In this document: positions 42,769-52,436 of the stretch, in pieces
Position numbering within the stretch: the stretch's first letter is position 1
Layout: each line of letters begins with the position of its first letter
DNA from: VRUE01 sp963840565
GTDB taxonomy: Bacteria; Actinomycetota; Thermoleophilia; Solirubrobacterales; 70-9
Reading direction: 5' to 3'
Length of the DNA stretch: 64,000 bases
Assembly: GCA_963840565.1 (NCBI GenBank)
Contig: CAWIZH010000006.1
Location: 124,001-188,000 of the forward strand
Made by a program: the position numbers and the translations under genes
The notes under the pieces: generated by a model
Told to the model about the DNA's origin: nothing
What the model saw: only the letters and a program-made list of their open reading frames with translations
Databases searched by the model: none

Positions 42769-43149
42769 GCTCGCCTGCTCGCGCGCCTTCTCCAGCGCCC
42801 GCTCCTGGGCGAGGCGGGTTATCTGGGCCGCCTGGCGCGACATGATCACGCTGAAGTTGAGCGCCAGGCCGAGCAGCAGCAGCAGCACGATCGAGAAGAG
42901 GGCGACGTTGGTGTCGCGCACACCCATCGCATCGGCGACCAGGGTCAGCAGCCCGGGGAAGGCGGCGCCGACCAGCATTCCCAGGCCGGCGATGAACCAG
43001 ACGACGCTGAAGCGCTCCTGCAGGCGGTCGCGGCGGATCAGGTCGAGGACCAGCGCCATGAAGGCGAGGGCCAGGACCGCTGCGATGATCCGCGTCTGCG
43101 AGGTGAGGTGGACCTTTGGGTCCGTCGCCGCCAGGGCCAGGCCCGTCAT
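42721..43149 (-). CDS. DUF2304 membrane protein
   Basis: 142 residues, three predicted helices and a charged C-terminus. DUF2304 proteins usually sit next to a dolichol-phosphate-mannose-like glycosyltransferase, as here (4-base overlap), and may help place lipid-linked sugars. Exact role unknown. Confidence 0.85.
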   Translation of the reverse strand: MTGLALAATDPKVHLTSQTRIIAAVLALAFMALVLDLIRRDRLQERFSVVWFIAGLGMLVGAAFPGLLTLVADAMGVRDTNVALFSIVLLLLLGLALNFSVIMSRQAAQITRLAQERALEKAREQASSGKNGREAEGQRLKS

Positions 43150-43871
43150 CGCTCCGCCTCCACGTGCCGTGGCCGGAACTGGCCGACCACCAGCACGATC
43201 AAGCCCTTGAAGATGAAGAAGGCCGAGCGCAGCGGCGTCAGGAACGAGGTCCCGCCTGCCCGCTCCAGCATCCGCACCGGCACCTCCTCGACCCGCAGGC
43301 CCTCGCGCACGGCGAGCTGCAGCGACTCGATCTCGGCGAAGTCGGGCGAGTAGCGCTCGCTGAAGAGCGCCATCACCCGGCGGTTCGCCGCCCGCATGCC
43401 GCTGGTCGTGTCGGTGAAGCGCTGCCGCGTCGCCAGGGTGAGGAAGAAGCGGAAGACGCCGGTGCCGATCCGCCGCGAGAGCGTCGGCTTGTAGTCGTCG
43501 CTCTCGGCTTTGCCGGGATCGCGGTAGCGCGAGCCAATCACCAGGTCGGCGCGGTCGGCGTGGATCTCCGCCAGCAGTCGCGCCACCTCAGGCGGCGGGT
43601 GCTGGCCGTCGGCGTCGAGGTGGGCGCAGGCGTCGTAGCCCTCTCGCAGCGCGTGCAGGTAGCCGGTCTGCAGCGCCGCCCCGAGCCCCTGGTTGAAGGG
43701 CAGCGAGGCAACCAGGGCACCCGCCTCGCGCGCCCGCTCCGTCGTCGCGTCGGTCGAGCCGTCGTCGATCACCAGCAGATCGGCCTCGGGCAGCGCCTCG
43801 CGCACGCCCGCGATTACCTCCGCGATCGAGTCCTCCTCGTTCCAGGCTGGGATGAAGACCAGAGTCCGCAC
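43146..43871 (-). CDS. Family 2 glycosyltransferase (polyprenyl-phosphate sugar type)
   Basis: 241 residues. GT-A fold with FIPAWNEEDSI, LLVIDDGSTDATTE, and the DxD-like HLDADGQHPP. Such enzymes transfer sugar to polyprenyl phosphate. GTG at 43871 (VRTLVFIPAWNEE) is chosen; the longer reading adds an atypical Pro/Arg leader. Operon with DUF2304. Confidence 0.9.
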   Translation of the reverse strand: MRTLVFIPAWNEEDSIAEVIAGVREALPEADLLVIDDGSTDATTERAREAGALVASLPFNQGLGAALQTGYLHALREGYDACAHLDADGQHPPPEVARLLAEIHADRADLVIGSRYRDPGKAESDDYKPTLSRRIGTGVFRFFLTLATRQRFTDTTSGMRAANRRVMALFSERYSPDFAEIESLQLAVREGLRVEEVPVRMLERAGGTSFLTPLRSAFFIFKGLIVLVVGQFRPRHVEAER

Positions 43872-43913
43872 CGAACGATTCTCCCATGCGGCCCGGCACC
43901 CCGGCCCAGGGGG

Positions 43914-43957
43914 GTGTCTGAGCTTAGCCACCCTCATGGGGGGTTTAGCTCAGACAC
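43914..43957. repeat. Inverted repeat upstream of the histidine kinase gene
   Basis: GTGTCTGAGCT (43914-43924)/AGCTCAGACAC (43947-43957) with an inner ACCC/GGGT pair. Lies in the divergent gap between the glycosyltransferase and sensor kinase genes. Confidence 0.65.
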
Positions 43958-43992
43958 GCCCGTCGGTTTGACGTTTGTGTTAGTAACTGCTC

Positions 43993-45291
43993 ATGAGACG
44001 TATAGGCATGCGGCTGTGGCTCGCCGGCGCATTCGCGGCCGTCTCCCTGATCACCGCTTTCTCGGTCTACCTCTTCGGCGACAACAAGCGGGCGCTGGTC
44101 GTCGCGGTGCTGATCGGCGTCCTCGCCGGCTTCCTGATCGCCGCCGCGATCTCCCACCGGGTCTCGCGCCTGGCGCAGGCCGCGGGGGAGATGGCCTCGG
44201 GCTCCTTTGACGCGCCGCTCGAGGTCTCGGGGCCGGATGAGATCGGCGATCTCGCCCGCGCCCTGGAGTCGATGCGGGCCTCGCTGAAGGAGAGCTTCGG
44301 CGTGCTCACGGCCGACCGCAACAAGCTCGAGGCGATCTTCGACGGCCTTGGCGACGCGGTGATGGTGGTCGATGACGAGGGCCCCGTGCGTTTCTCCAAC
44401 AGCGTCGCGGTCGAGTTGCTCGACCGTGGCCGCCCGCCGGAGGCGATGCTGCCGCAGCTTGCCCGCGCCGCCGAAGTCGGCTTTGCCGCCCACCCGGCGC
44501 TGCGGATCGGCGATCGCGCCTACGCAATGCAGGCCCGGGCGCTGCCCGACGAGCGCGCCGTGCTGGCCGTCGTCCGCGACCGCACCGAAGAGATGCGCCG
44601 CGAGTTTGCCGAAGCCGATTTCGTCTCCAACGCCGCCCACGAGCTGCGCAACCCCCTCGCCGGGATCTCCAGCGCGATCGAGGTCCTGCAGAGCGGCGCC
44701 AAAGACGACCCACAGGCGCGCGACCATTTCCTCTCCCGGCTCGGCGAGGACGCCGAGCGGATGAACCGCCTCACCCAGGCGCTGCTCACCCTCGCCCGAG
44801 TCGAGTCGCTGGGCGCTGGTGAGACCGAGGTGGTCGACGTGCCGATCGCGATCCGCGACGTCGTCGCCGCGGTCGAGCCGCCCAAGCACGTCGAGCTGGT
44901 GGTCGAATCCGAGCCCGATCTGACCGCCAAAGGCGACCCGACCCTGCTGCGTCAGGTGATGATTGGCTTGCTGACCAACGCCTTCAAGAACACGCCACCC
45001 CCCGGCGCCGTTACCGTACGCGGCCGCCGCGACGGCGAGACGGACGTGATCTTGGAAGTCATCGATACAGGCACAGGCATACCCGCGGCGGAGATCGAGC
45101 GCGTTTTCGAGCGCTTCTACCGTCGTAGCGAGTCGCGCAAGCAGGAGGGCTTCGGCCTCGGCCTGGCGATCGCCCGCCGCATGGTCGACGTGATGGGCGG
45201 CGAGATCGGCGCCACCTCGGTCCAGGGCCAGGGCAGCACCTTCTGGGTCCGCCTTCCCGTCGCCCAGCCGAGCCCGACCCCGGTGGCCTGA
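43993..45291 (+). CDS. Two-component sensor histidine kinase
   Basis: 432 residues. Two N-terminal helices with almost no extracytoplasmic loop, then HAMP (about 55-105), a PAS-like segment, and HisKA with phospho-His in NAAHELRNPLAGI. The ATPase has TNAFKNTPP (N box, with Phe-Lys), DTGTGIP and GFGLGLAI. The small sensor loop suggests intramembrane or PAS sensing. Three bases upstream of its response regulator. Confidence 0.94.
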   Translation: MRRIGMRLWLAGAFAAVSLITAFSVYLFGDNKRALVVAVLIGVLAGFLIAAAISHRVSRLAQAAGEMASGSFDAPLEVSGPDEIGDLARALESMRASLKESFGVLTADRNKLEAIFDGLGDAVMVVDDEGPVRFSNSVAVELLDRGRPPEAMLPQLARAAEVGFAAHPALRIGDRAYAMQARALPDERAVLAVVRDRTEEMRREFAEADFVSNAAHELRNPLAGISSAIEVLQSGAKDDPQARDHFLSRLGEDAERMNRLTQALLTLARVESLGAGETEVVDVPIAIRDVVAAVEPPKHVELVVESEPDLTAKGDPTLLRQVMIGLLTNAFKNTPPPGAVTVRGRRDGETDVILEVIDTGTGIPAAEIERVFERFYRRSESRKQEGFGLGLAIARRMVDVMGGEIGATSVQGQGSTFWVRLPVAQPSPTPVA

Positions 45292-45293
45292 AG

Positions 45294-46001
<708 letters not shown>

Positions 46002-46002
46002 G

Positions 46003-46731
46003 CTAGCCGCCGGCAGCGATCACGAACTCCCTGGTCACCGGCTTTGAGGTGTTGGCGGATCGGTCGGTGGCGCGCAGCACCGCCTCGTAGCGACCGGGAG
46101 CGGCCTTGAAGTGCTTCCAGCGGGCGCCGAGCTTGAGCTGGTTGACTCCGGCCGATACTTTCCATTCTGCGTAGCCGCTGTAGGCGCGCTTGCCCCCGCC
46201 GCCGGTCTGGTAGTACTCGGCTTCCAGGGTTCCGCCCTCGCTGACCTTGGCGCTCATGCCGACCCCCTTCGCTCCGCTGAAGCGGGTCTGCTTCAGCGTC
46301 ACCTTGCTCAGGCTGGGCTTCTTGACGTCGATCTTCAGCGGCGCCTGGGGGCCGGGATTGGAGTTGGGGTTCCCGGGCTTGCTTGAGACGATCACTTCGC
46401 CGCGGACGAAGGGATGCAGTTTGCACTGGAAGCTGTAGGCGCCCGGCTGTGTGAACTGGATCGTGTAGGAGTACCCCGGCCGGTGGTAGGGAGCGTCGGT
46501 CTTGGGGTCGGAGTCCCACTGGCGGGCGTTCGCCGAGGTGCCGGTCACCGAGTGCGCGAGGTCCGGCCCGAGCCAGTCCCAGGTCACCTTCTCATTGAGG
46601 TCGATGTGGACCTGCTCCGGCGCCCAGGCGTAGTTGCTGATCGAGACCCGGGTATTCGAGGCCAGGGCGCTCGAAGCGAGGGCGAGGGTGCAGGCGATCG
46701 GGAGGAAGAAGAGAATGCGCCGCCGGGTCAA
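46003..46731 (-). CDS. Secreted cupredoxin-like protein with C-terminal beta domain
   Basis: 242 residues. An N-terminal signal sequence ends near SSALASN. Cupredoxin domain: His in GPDLAHSVTG, Cys and His in CKLHPFVRGEV. The usual axial Met is replaced by Val. A Pro/Asn linker leads to an Ig-like beta domain ending KPVTREFVIAAGG. TTG start overlaps the upstream gene's stop (TTGA). The copper site is altered or structural. Confidence 0.82.
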   Translation of the reverse strand: MTRRRILFFLPIACTLALASSALASNTRVSISNYAWAPEQVHIDLNEKVTWDWLGPDLAHSVTGTSANARQWDSDPKTDAPYHRPGYSYTIQFTQPGAYSFQCKLHPFVRGEVIVSSKPGNPNSNPGPQAPLKIDVKKPSLSKVTLKQTRFSGAKGVGMSAKVSEGGTLEAEYYQTGGGGKRAYSGYAEWKVSAGVNQLKLGARWKHFKAAPGRYEAVLRATDRSANTSKPVTREFVIAAGG

Positions 46732-47114
46732 CCGCTTCCCGCTCCTTTCAGAACCGTCACCGTCAGCTTCATCTGCGTCGGGTGGATCGTGCAGATGAAG
46801 CGGTACGTGCCCGGCGTTTCGAAGGCCCGGGTGAAGCGGGCGTTGGTCACGGCGGTCGTCTTGGTCGAGTAGGAGCCCTTCTGCTTGAGCCCCTTTGGCC
46901 CCTGCTTCAGGTGCACGTCGTGGGGATAGGTGTTGGTCGACGCCCAGACCCACTTGACCGCGCCGCCGCGCTTGATCGTGACCTGGTCAGGGCCGAAGTA
47001 GAAGTCGGCGACGGTGATGAGCTTGGGCTTGGTCGTCGAGCCGGCTCCGGCTGTGACCGGGAGCAGGCCCAGGATGATCACGCCGAGGACGAGTGACCGG
47101 CGAGCTATTTGCAC
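46728..47114 (-). CDS. Secreted cupredoxin-like protein
   Basis: 128 residues with a signal peptide (LVLGVIILGLLPVTAGA). Ligand pattern: His in NTYPHDVHL, Cys/His/Met in CTIHPTQMKL, a plastocyanin-like mononuclear copper set with one extra residue between His and Met. GTG at 47114 overlaps the beta-helix gene stop. Forms a three-gene operon. Confidence 0.85.
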   Translation of the reverse strand: MQIARRSLVLGVIILGLLPVTAGAGSTTKPKLITVADFYFGPDQVTIKRGGAVKWVWASTNTYPHDVHLKQGPKGLKQKGSYSTKTTAVTNARFTRAFETPGTYRFICTIHPTQMKLTVTVLKGAGSG

Positions 47115-48676
47115 GTCAGTTCGCCCGCTTGAGCAGCGACCTCCACCGGGATAAAGCTTTCGAATGGCGGGTGCGTCGAAACCCGCCTCACCCACGAGCA
47201 CTGCTGGTTTTGGGCTGGGCTCTGGCCGGCGTAGCCGAGGATGGTGGCGGGGTTGCTTTCGTCGCCGAGGATCACCTGCAGGCCGGCGCTGAGGCTGAGG
47301 CTCCTCACCTGGTCGGCGAGCACGGTCGGCTGCGGGCAGGCTGGGTAGATCGTGCTCAGCGGGATCGAGCCGTTGCCCGGCGCGAAGCTCGAGCCGGCGG
47401 TATTGCCGGACCAGCAGTTGCCGCCGCCGGTGGCGTCGTTCCAGAAGTCGAATTCGCCGTTGGGATCTGTCCCCCCGCGTCCCATCGTGTTTTCGGCGAT
47501 CTGGTTGTTGATGTTCTTGGCGTCGTCGCCGACGTTGGCGACGAAGCTTTCGCCTGGCCCCGAGAACGAGGCGACGCCCCACTTGTAGTTGCCGAAGACG
47601 TTGTTGTCGCGGACGACGTTGTTGGCGCCGCCGTAGAGGACGATCCCGACCCCGGTGGGGTAGTTGACCGTCACCCCGGCCAGCTGGCCCAGGCCCCCGG
47701 AGACCGTTTTGAAAGCCGAGCCGGTGAGGAAGTAGTTGTAGTTGTTCCAGAACACGTTGTTCTTTTCGAACACGTTCCAGCCGTTGGGCTCGTAGCCCTC
47801 GCTGTCGAGTGTGTTGGGGACGATGCCGGCGCCGTTGTTGAAGAAGTCCGATTCGGCGATCAGCACGTACTTCGAGTTCGTGCCCGAGTAGCCGAGCACG
47901 TTTTCGTAGCTCGTGTCGTGTCTGAGCACCGACCATTTCGGCTTTGCCTGGCACGCCACCGGGGCGCTGCCGTGGTTGGTCCAGTCGGTGGTGTCGCAGG
48001 GGGTTTCACCGATGTAGAAGGCCGAGTCGCCCTGGCGGAAGCCGGTCGAGTTGATCATCTTGCCGCCCAGGCAGCCCTTGGCGAAGAGGCCGTAGGAGCG
48101 GTTGCCGGAGGCAACCAGGTTGTTCATCGTGTACCCGTCGCAGTGCTGATGGCTCTGGGTCGCCGCGTGCACGAAGAAGCCGTTCGATTCGTAGTTGCGG
48201 GCCCACATGTTCTTCATCACCACGCCGTCGACGTCGACGACCTCGATGCCGTTCTGGGCTGCGCCCAGTTCACCCTTCGCGTTCTTGCCTTCGAGGATCG
48301 TCTTGCGCGGGTTTTTCTTGGTCCCGATGATGGTCAGGTCTTCGAAGTTCTTCTTCCTGCGCGTGCCGTCGAGGACCACGCCCTCGACGTACTTGCCGGG
48401 CATTACTTCGACGATCGCCCTGGTCTTGGCGTTCTTCTTCTCGTGCTTGAAGGACCCGGCCGCGTTCACCGCCTTCTGGATCGTGCGGAACTGGCAGCCG
48501 TGCTTGCAGACCAGGAAGACCTTCACCTTCGGCACAACCTTTTTCTGACCCTTGCCTTTCTTGGCCGAGGCCGAGGCGCCGCCTGGCCCCGAGGCCGCCG
48601 AGAGCGCCGGTGTGAGTCCGGTCAGGAAAACGCAGAACGCAACTGCGAGGGCGAAGACCGCAAACCTGTGGTTCAT
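47105..48676 (-). CDS. Secreted right-handed parallel beta-helix protein
   Basis: 523 residues. Signal peptide from ATG at 48676 (MNHRFAVFALAVAFCVF), preceded by AAGGAGAG. Then a Lys-rich linker and a repetitive helix with pectate-lyase-like coils (NNLVASGNRSYGLFAKGC, NVFWNNYNYF, NNVVRDNNVFGNYKWG). No clear catalytic set was assigned. Possibly a cell-surface polysaccharide-binding or -cleaving protein. Operon with two cupredoxins. Confidence 0.88.
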   Translation of the reverse strand: MNHRFAVFALAVAFCVFLTGLTPALSAASGPGGASASAKKGKGQKKVVPKVKVFLVCKHGCQFRTIQKAVNAAGSFKHEKKNAKTRAIVEVMPGKYVEGVVLDGTRRKKNFEDLTIIGTKKNPRKTILEGKNAKGELGAAQNGIEVVDVDGVVMKNMWARNYESNGFFVHAATQSHQHCDGYTMNNLVASGNRSYGLFAKGCLGGKMINSTGFRQGDSAFYIGETPCDTTDWTNHGSAPVACQAKPKWSVLRHDTSYENVLGYSGTNSKYVLIAESDFFNNGAGIVPNTLDSEGYEPNGWNVFEKNNVFWNNYNYFLTGSAFKTVSGGLGQLAGVTVNYPTGVGIVLYGGANNVVRDNNVFGNYKWGVASFSGPGESFVANVGDDAKNINNQIAENTMGRGGTDPNGEFDFWNDATGGGNCWSGNTAGSSFAPGNGSIPLSTIYPACPQPTVLADQVRSLSLSAGLQVILGDESNPATILGYAGQSPAQNQQCSWVRRVSTHPPFESFIPVEVAAQAGELTCK

Positions 48677-48807
48677 CTCTCTCCTTGCTCCGTGGGCCAT
48701 CCTTACGCCCTGCCTCCCACGGGCAATCCTGCGCAGGAAAACTGTAGCGCAGCCCAATTTACCCACCAAATTCAGCGCGGCTTGTCATCCGCGAACGACG
48801 GCATGCT

Positions 48808-49236
48808 GTGCGAGCTTTGAGGCGCTCTTCCTCTTATTTCGTCGTCGCGGGGGTCGACCTCCGCGAGGAGATGAGCCGGCTGCGGGAGCTGCCGGCTTTC
48901 GCCGCCGGGCCCCTGCCTGAGCGGGAGCCCGAGCTGAAGGTGCGGCGCGCGAGCAAGCGCCCCAATCGCCTCGGCTTTGCCGTGCCGAGCCAGTTCCGCC
49001 TCTCCGTCACCGCCTATCCGGGAGTCCGCGCCGGCGACGTTCTGGAGACCCTCCTCCACGAGCTGACGCACCTGCACGTCGGCCGCGCCGCCGAGGCGCA
49101 CGGCTGGCACGGGACGACCTTCAAGCGCACGCTGGCCCAGGCGATGGCGGAGGCCTACGGGGTCGGCGGTCTGAGACCGCGCAGCACCATCCACGGTGTC
49201 TACGCCGAGGCGATCGAGTTGCAGTGCCTGCGCTGA
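48808..49236 (+). CDS. SprT-like zinc metalloprotease domain protein
   Basis: 142 residues. Zinc motif HELTHLHVGRAAEAHGWHG gives HExxH plus a downstream His, as in SprT/Spartan-like domains. Small, with no extra domains; could act in DNA-protein crosslink repair, but the DNA-binding part is missing. Overlaps the LtrA gene by 13 bases. Confidence 0.8.
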   Translation: MRALRRSSSYFVVAGVDLREEMSRLRELPAFAAGPLPEREPELKVRRASKRPNRLGFAVPSQFRLSVTAYPGVRAGDVLETLLHELTHLHVGRAAEAHGWHGTTFKRTLAQAMAEAYGVGGLRPRSTIHGVYAEAIELQCLR

Positions 49237-50396
49237 TCCGTCCCCGCGAGGTGGCCCGGGCGGTGACGCCGCTGGAGCTCTTCTTCGACCTCGTCTACGT
49301 CTTCACCGTCAGCCAGCTCTCGCTCAACCTGGTCGAGCAGGTCAGCCTGCGTGGCATGGCGCAGACCCTGGTGCTCGCCCTGGCGGTGATGTACGCGTGG
49401 TTCATGACCGTCTGGACCTCGAACTGGCTCGACGTCGAGCGGCGGCCGGTGCAGCTGATGCTGCTCGGCCTGATGTTCGCCAGCCTGCTGATGTCGACCT
49501 CGGTGGCCGATGTCTTCGGCAACTCGCCGTTTGTGGACTGGCTCGGCGACCGGGCCGGCCTCTTCGTGATCGGCTACCTGGCGATTCAGCTCGGCCGCAC
49601 GACCTTCGCCACCGTCGCCTTCCGCGGCCACCGGCTGCACGCGCACTTCGTCAACGCGCTGGCCTGGGAGATAGGCACGGCGGCGATCTGGATCGCCGGG
49701 ATCTTCGCCGAAGGCGATGCCCGCCTGGCGATTTGGGCGCTCGCCGTGCTCGTCACCTACGGCGGCGTGATCGCCGGCCACCCGCTGCCGGGCAAGCGCA
49801 GCCCGTTCAGCTCCGACAGCCAGATCTACGCCGAGCACCTGCTCGAGCGCTTCCGCCTCTTCTTCTTGATCGCCCTCGGCGAGACCGTGTTGACGATCGG
49901 CAACGCCTTCTCGGGCGGACCGGTCGAGGCGGAACGCCTGATTGCGCTCAGCGCTGCCTTCGTCGGCACGGTCTCGCTCTGGTGGTGCTATTTCCACCGC
50001 GCCGAGCGGGTCGGCCTCGACGCCGTCGACGGCGTCGGCGACGCCTCGCGCATCGTCGCGATCGGCAACTACACGCTGGTTGCGATGGTGATCGGCATCG
50101 TCGCGATCGCCGTCGGCGATGAGCTGGCGATCGGTGGTCCCGACTTCGATCTCACGGCCAGCGCCACCGCGCTGATCTTCGGTGGGCCCGCGATCTTCCT
50201 CCTCGCCCAGCTCGTCTTCATGCGCGAGGTATCGGGCCAAGCTCCAAGGGCCCGCATCGGCGGCTGCCTTGCCCTCGTTGCCCTCGCGGTGCTCACCGCT
50301 CCGTTCAGCCTGCTCGTCGCGGTGATTGCCTCGAGTGCGGTCCTGCTCGCGGTGGCGATCGACGACACCCGAGCCGAGCCGGACCCGACCGGCTAG
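49224..50396 (+). CDS. Low-temperature requirement A (LtrA) family membrane protein
   Basis: 390 residues with about ten helices. The family start VTPLELFFDLVYVFTVSQLS is intact, along with ALGETVLTIGNAFS and WWCYFHRAE. Function in bacteria is not well defined. Confidence 0.88.
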   Translation: MPALIRPREVARAVTPLELFFDLVYVFTVSQLSLNLVEQVSLRGMAQTLVLALAVMYAWFMTVWTSNWLDVERRPVQLMLLGLMFASLLMSTSVADVFGNSPFVDWLGDRAGLFVIGYLAIQLGRTTFATVAFRGHRLHAHFVNALAWEIGTAAIWIAGIFAEGDARLAIWALAVLVTYGGVIAGHPLPGKRSPFSSDSQIYAEHLLERFRLFFLIALGETVLTIGNAFSGGPVEAERLIALSAAFVGTVSLWWCYFHRAERVGLDAVDGVGDASRIVAIGNYTLVAMVIGIVAIAVGDELAIGGPDFDLTASATALIFGGPAIFLLAQLVFMREVSGQAPRARIGGCLALVALAVLTAPFSLLVAVIASSAVLLAVAIDDTRAEPDPTG

Positions 50397-50410
50397 GCGG
50401 GGTCGTTCGC

Positions 50411-50563
50411 CTATTCCTCGGGCTCGTCGTCCCAGCGCCTCCGCTCGCGCAGGAAGTGGACGACGAGGACGATGCAGACAATCAGCGCCGGGGCGAAGAC
50501 CGGCAGCGCCGCCACCGTGTTGTGGTGGGCGAGCGGCAGGATCTGGGCGAGCAGCGAGATCAT
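50411..50563 (-). CDS. 50-residue single-helix membrane protein
   Basis: Too short for most gene callers. ATG at 50563 overlaps the stop of the 611-residue membrane protein (ATGA), so it is probably translated by coupling. It has a hydrophobic segment VAALPVFAPALIVCIVLVV with HH just before, and a charged tail RERRRWDDEPEE. Likely a small partner subunit. Unknown family. Confidence 0.7.
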   Translation of the reverse strand: MISLLAQILPLAHHNTVAALPVFAPALIVCIVLVVHFLRERRRWDDEPEE

Positions 50564-52395
50564 CCGCCGCCCCCCTGGTGCTGGAGGCCCTGCGTTGCCG
50601 CGGCACGCCCGATTCGGCGCCTCGGCCGGACTCCGGCCGAGAGCCGGTGCAGCGCCCAGGCCAGCAGGGCGAGCAGGCCCAGCGTTACGCCGGTGACGAC
50701 CGAGTAGGCGATCGCGACCAGGACCGCGCTGCCGCCCTTCTGCTCGCGCTGCAGCAGCTTGTGCTCGTTGCGGAATTCGCGGCTGAAGACATCGGGCGCC
50801 GGGATTTCACCGACCGGGATCGCCGCGTCGCGCGGCAGGTAGACCGGCAGCGCTGCCAGCGAGTCGCCCTTGTGCAGGCGGACCATCGTCTTCCAACTGC
50901 CGGAGACCGGAATCGGCTCTGTGGTGCGGTAACGGCCCGGCCCGGTCTGCTTCAGGCGGTCGACCACCAGGCCACCGCCCTGCCATGCGGTCAGGTCGAA
51001 CCACTCCGCTCCCTCGGCGGCGTCGCGCGGTTGCAGCGCGATCGTGGCCTGGACATGCCGGCCCGGTCCACCGTCGACGTCGCGCAGGGCGACGCGCGCG
51101 CTGACGCCACGGTCGGTCGAGGTGCGGAGGCCGAAGGCAACCAGGGCCACGAGAGCCAGCGCGCTGCAGACCGCGGCCGCGCGCAGGGCCGGCGGCCGTT
51201 TCGGTCGCTCGACCGCGAGGTGGGAGCCGATCCAGGCGCCGATCGTCGCCCCGGCGAGCGCCGCGGCCAGGCCGAGCAACGCCCCTTCCGGGAACATCGC
51301 CGCGGGCCAGGGCAGCGGCATCCAGGCCTGCGACCAGGCCCACTCGGCGGCGAGGCCGACGGTGCCGATTCCCAGTCCCGCCCAGAGCCCGAAGCGCAGC
51401 GGCCTGCTCGTCGGCACCCAGAAGGCGACCGCCTCGACCACCAGCGCCTCGGCGATGTAGAGCGGGAAGTGGGGCATCGTCTGCCCCAGCAGCGGCCCGA
51501 CCAGCAGCGAGAGCACGCCGCGGGTAACGATGAAGAAGGCGACCGCGCCAAGGGCCGCGCCGCGGCCCGCGTAGACGCGGGCGAGCACGAGGCCGAGCCC
51601 GGCGGCCAGCATCAGCAGCATCGGCTGGAAGATCAGTTGGAACTGCGGCACGCCGAAATCGAACTCGGCCTGGAAGGTGGAGAGGCCGACCATCAGCCCT
51701 CCGGTGAGGGCGACGGCGCGCATCATCGTCGTCGAGCGGTGCTCCCGGCGCGGCCGCTCCAGCGCGGCGTTGGCCCGCAGGCCCTCGACCGTGAGCACGG
51801 CGATCCCGATCAGGGTCATCGCGGCGCCGCCGATCAACATCAGATGGGTCGGCCCCCAGAGGGTCACGTCCTGGCCGAAGATCCGGTGCCAGATGTCGTC
51901 GAGCGGGAAGCCGATCAGCGAGAAGGCGGCGCAGGCGCAGATCAACACGCCGCCAAGCGGCGCCCACCAGTCGCGGCCGAGGCGGATCGCGACCTCACTC
52001 GGCCGCTCCCGCGGCAGGACGATCGCGATGAAGCCGGCGGTGAAGATGCCGAAGAGGCCGGCGAGGATGAAGTAGTGGGCGGGGTTCGCCAACGGCCCCG
52101 GGTCGCGACCGTTGTCGATGTGCAGGGAGATGTCCCAGTACATGCCGAAGAGGGCCGTGACCAGCGAGGCTGTGGCGATCGCGGAGGGCAGCGCGGCCCA
52201 GCCCGGGATGCCGGAGGCCCGTTCGGCGAATGCCGCCAAGCGGTCCAGAAGCTTGACCCGGCCGGAGCGGTGGCCGAAGCCCAGGTAGAGCAGCGCGGCG
52301 GTGATCACGATCGCCGCGATCGAGGCGATCAGCACCTGGCCGAGTTCGGCGCCGCCGGCGGGTGGGGCGGGGGTCTGAGCGATTACCTCGTACAT
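50560..52395 (-). CDS. Large polytopic membrane protein of unknown function
   Basis: 611 residues. About ten helices in the first 430 residues with the pair MYWDISLHIDNGRDPG..NPAHYFIL, then an extracytoplasmic beta-rich domain (about 450-570) and a final helix. The motif WDISLHID with several His recalls membrane oxidoreductase or copper-related proteins, but no family is assigned. ATG at 52395 is chosen because the longer reading crosses the dyad. Divergent from a MerR regulator. Confidence 0.75.
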   Translation of the reverse strand: MYEVIAQTPAPPAGGAELGQVLIASIAAIVITAALLYLGFGHRSGRVKLLDRLAAFAERASGIPGWAALPSAIATASLVTALFGMYWDISLHIDNGRDPGPLANPAHYFILAGLFGIFTAGFIAIVLPRERPSEVAIRLGRDWWAPLGGVLICACAAFSLIGFPLDDIWHRIFGQDVTLWGPTHLMLIGGAAMTLIGIAVLTVEGLRANAALERPRREHRSTTMMRAVALTGGLMVGLSTFQAEFDFGVPQFQLIFQPMLLMLAAGLGLVLARVYAGRGAALGAVAFFIVTRGVLSLLVGPLLGQTMPHFPLYIAEALVVEAVAFWVPTSRPLRFGLWAGLGIGTVGLAAEWAWSQAWMPLPWPAAMFPEGALLGLAAALAGATIGAWIGSHLAVERPKRPPALRAAAVCSALALVALVAFGLRTSTDRGVSARVALRDVDGGPGRHVQATIALQPRDAAEGAEWFDLTAWQGGGLVVDRLKQTGPGRYRTTEPIPVSGSWKTMVRLHKGDSLAALPVYLPRDAAIPVGEIPAPDVFSREFRNEHKLLQREQKGGSAVLVAIAYSVVTGVTLGLLALLAWALHRLSAGVRPRRRIGRAAATQGLQHQGGGG

Positions 52396-52396
52396 A

Positions 52397-52416
52397 GTTA
52401 CCTCAAATGAGGTTAC
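52397..52416. promoter_or_regulatory. Dyad between membrane protein and MerR genes
   Basis: GTTACCTCA-AA-TGAGGTTAC: arms pair at 8 of 9 positions. It lies immediately upstream of the membrane protein start and 21 bases from the MerR start. Good candidate operator for the MerR protein. Confidence 0.65.
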
Positions 52417-52436
52417 ATGCTTCAGGGTAAGATCAC

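Noticed and set aside
16870..43957. CRISPR array from repeated hairpins
   Set aside because: Copies are dispersed and not regularly spaced; there are no spacers or cas genes.
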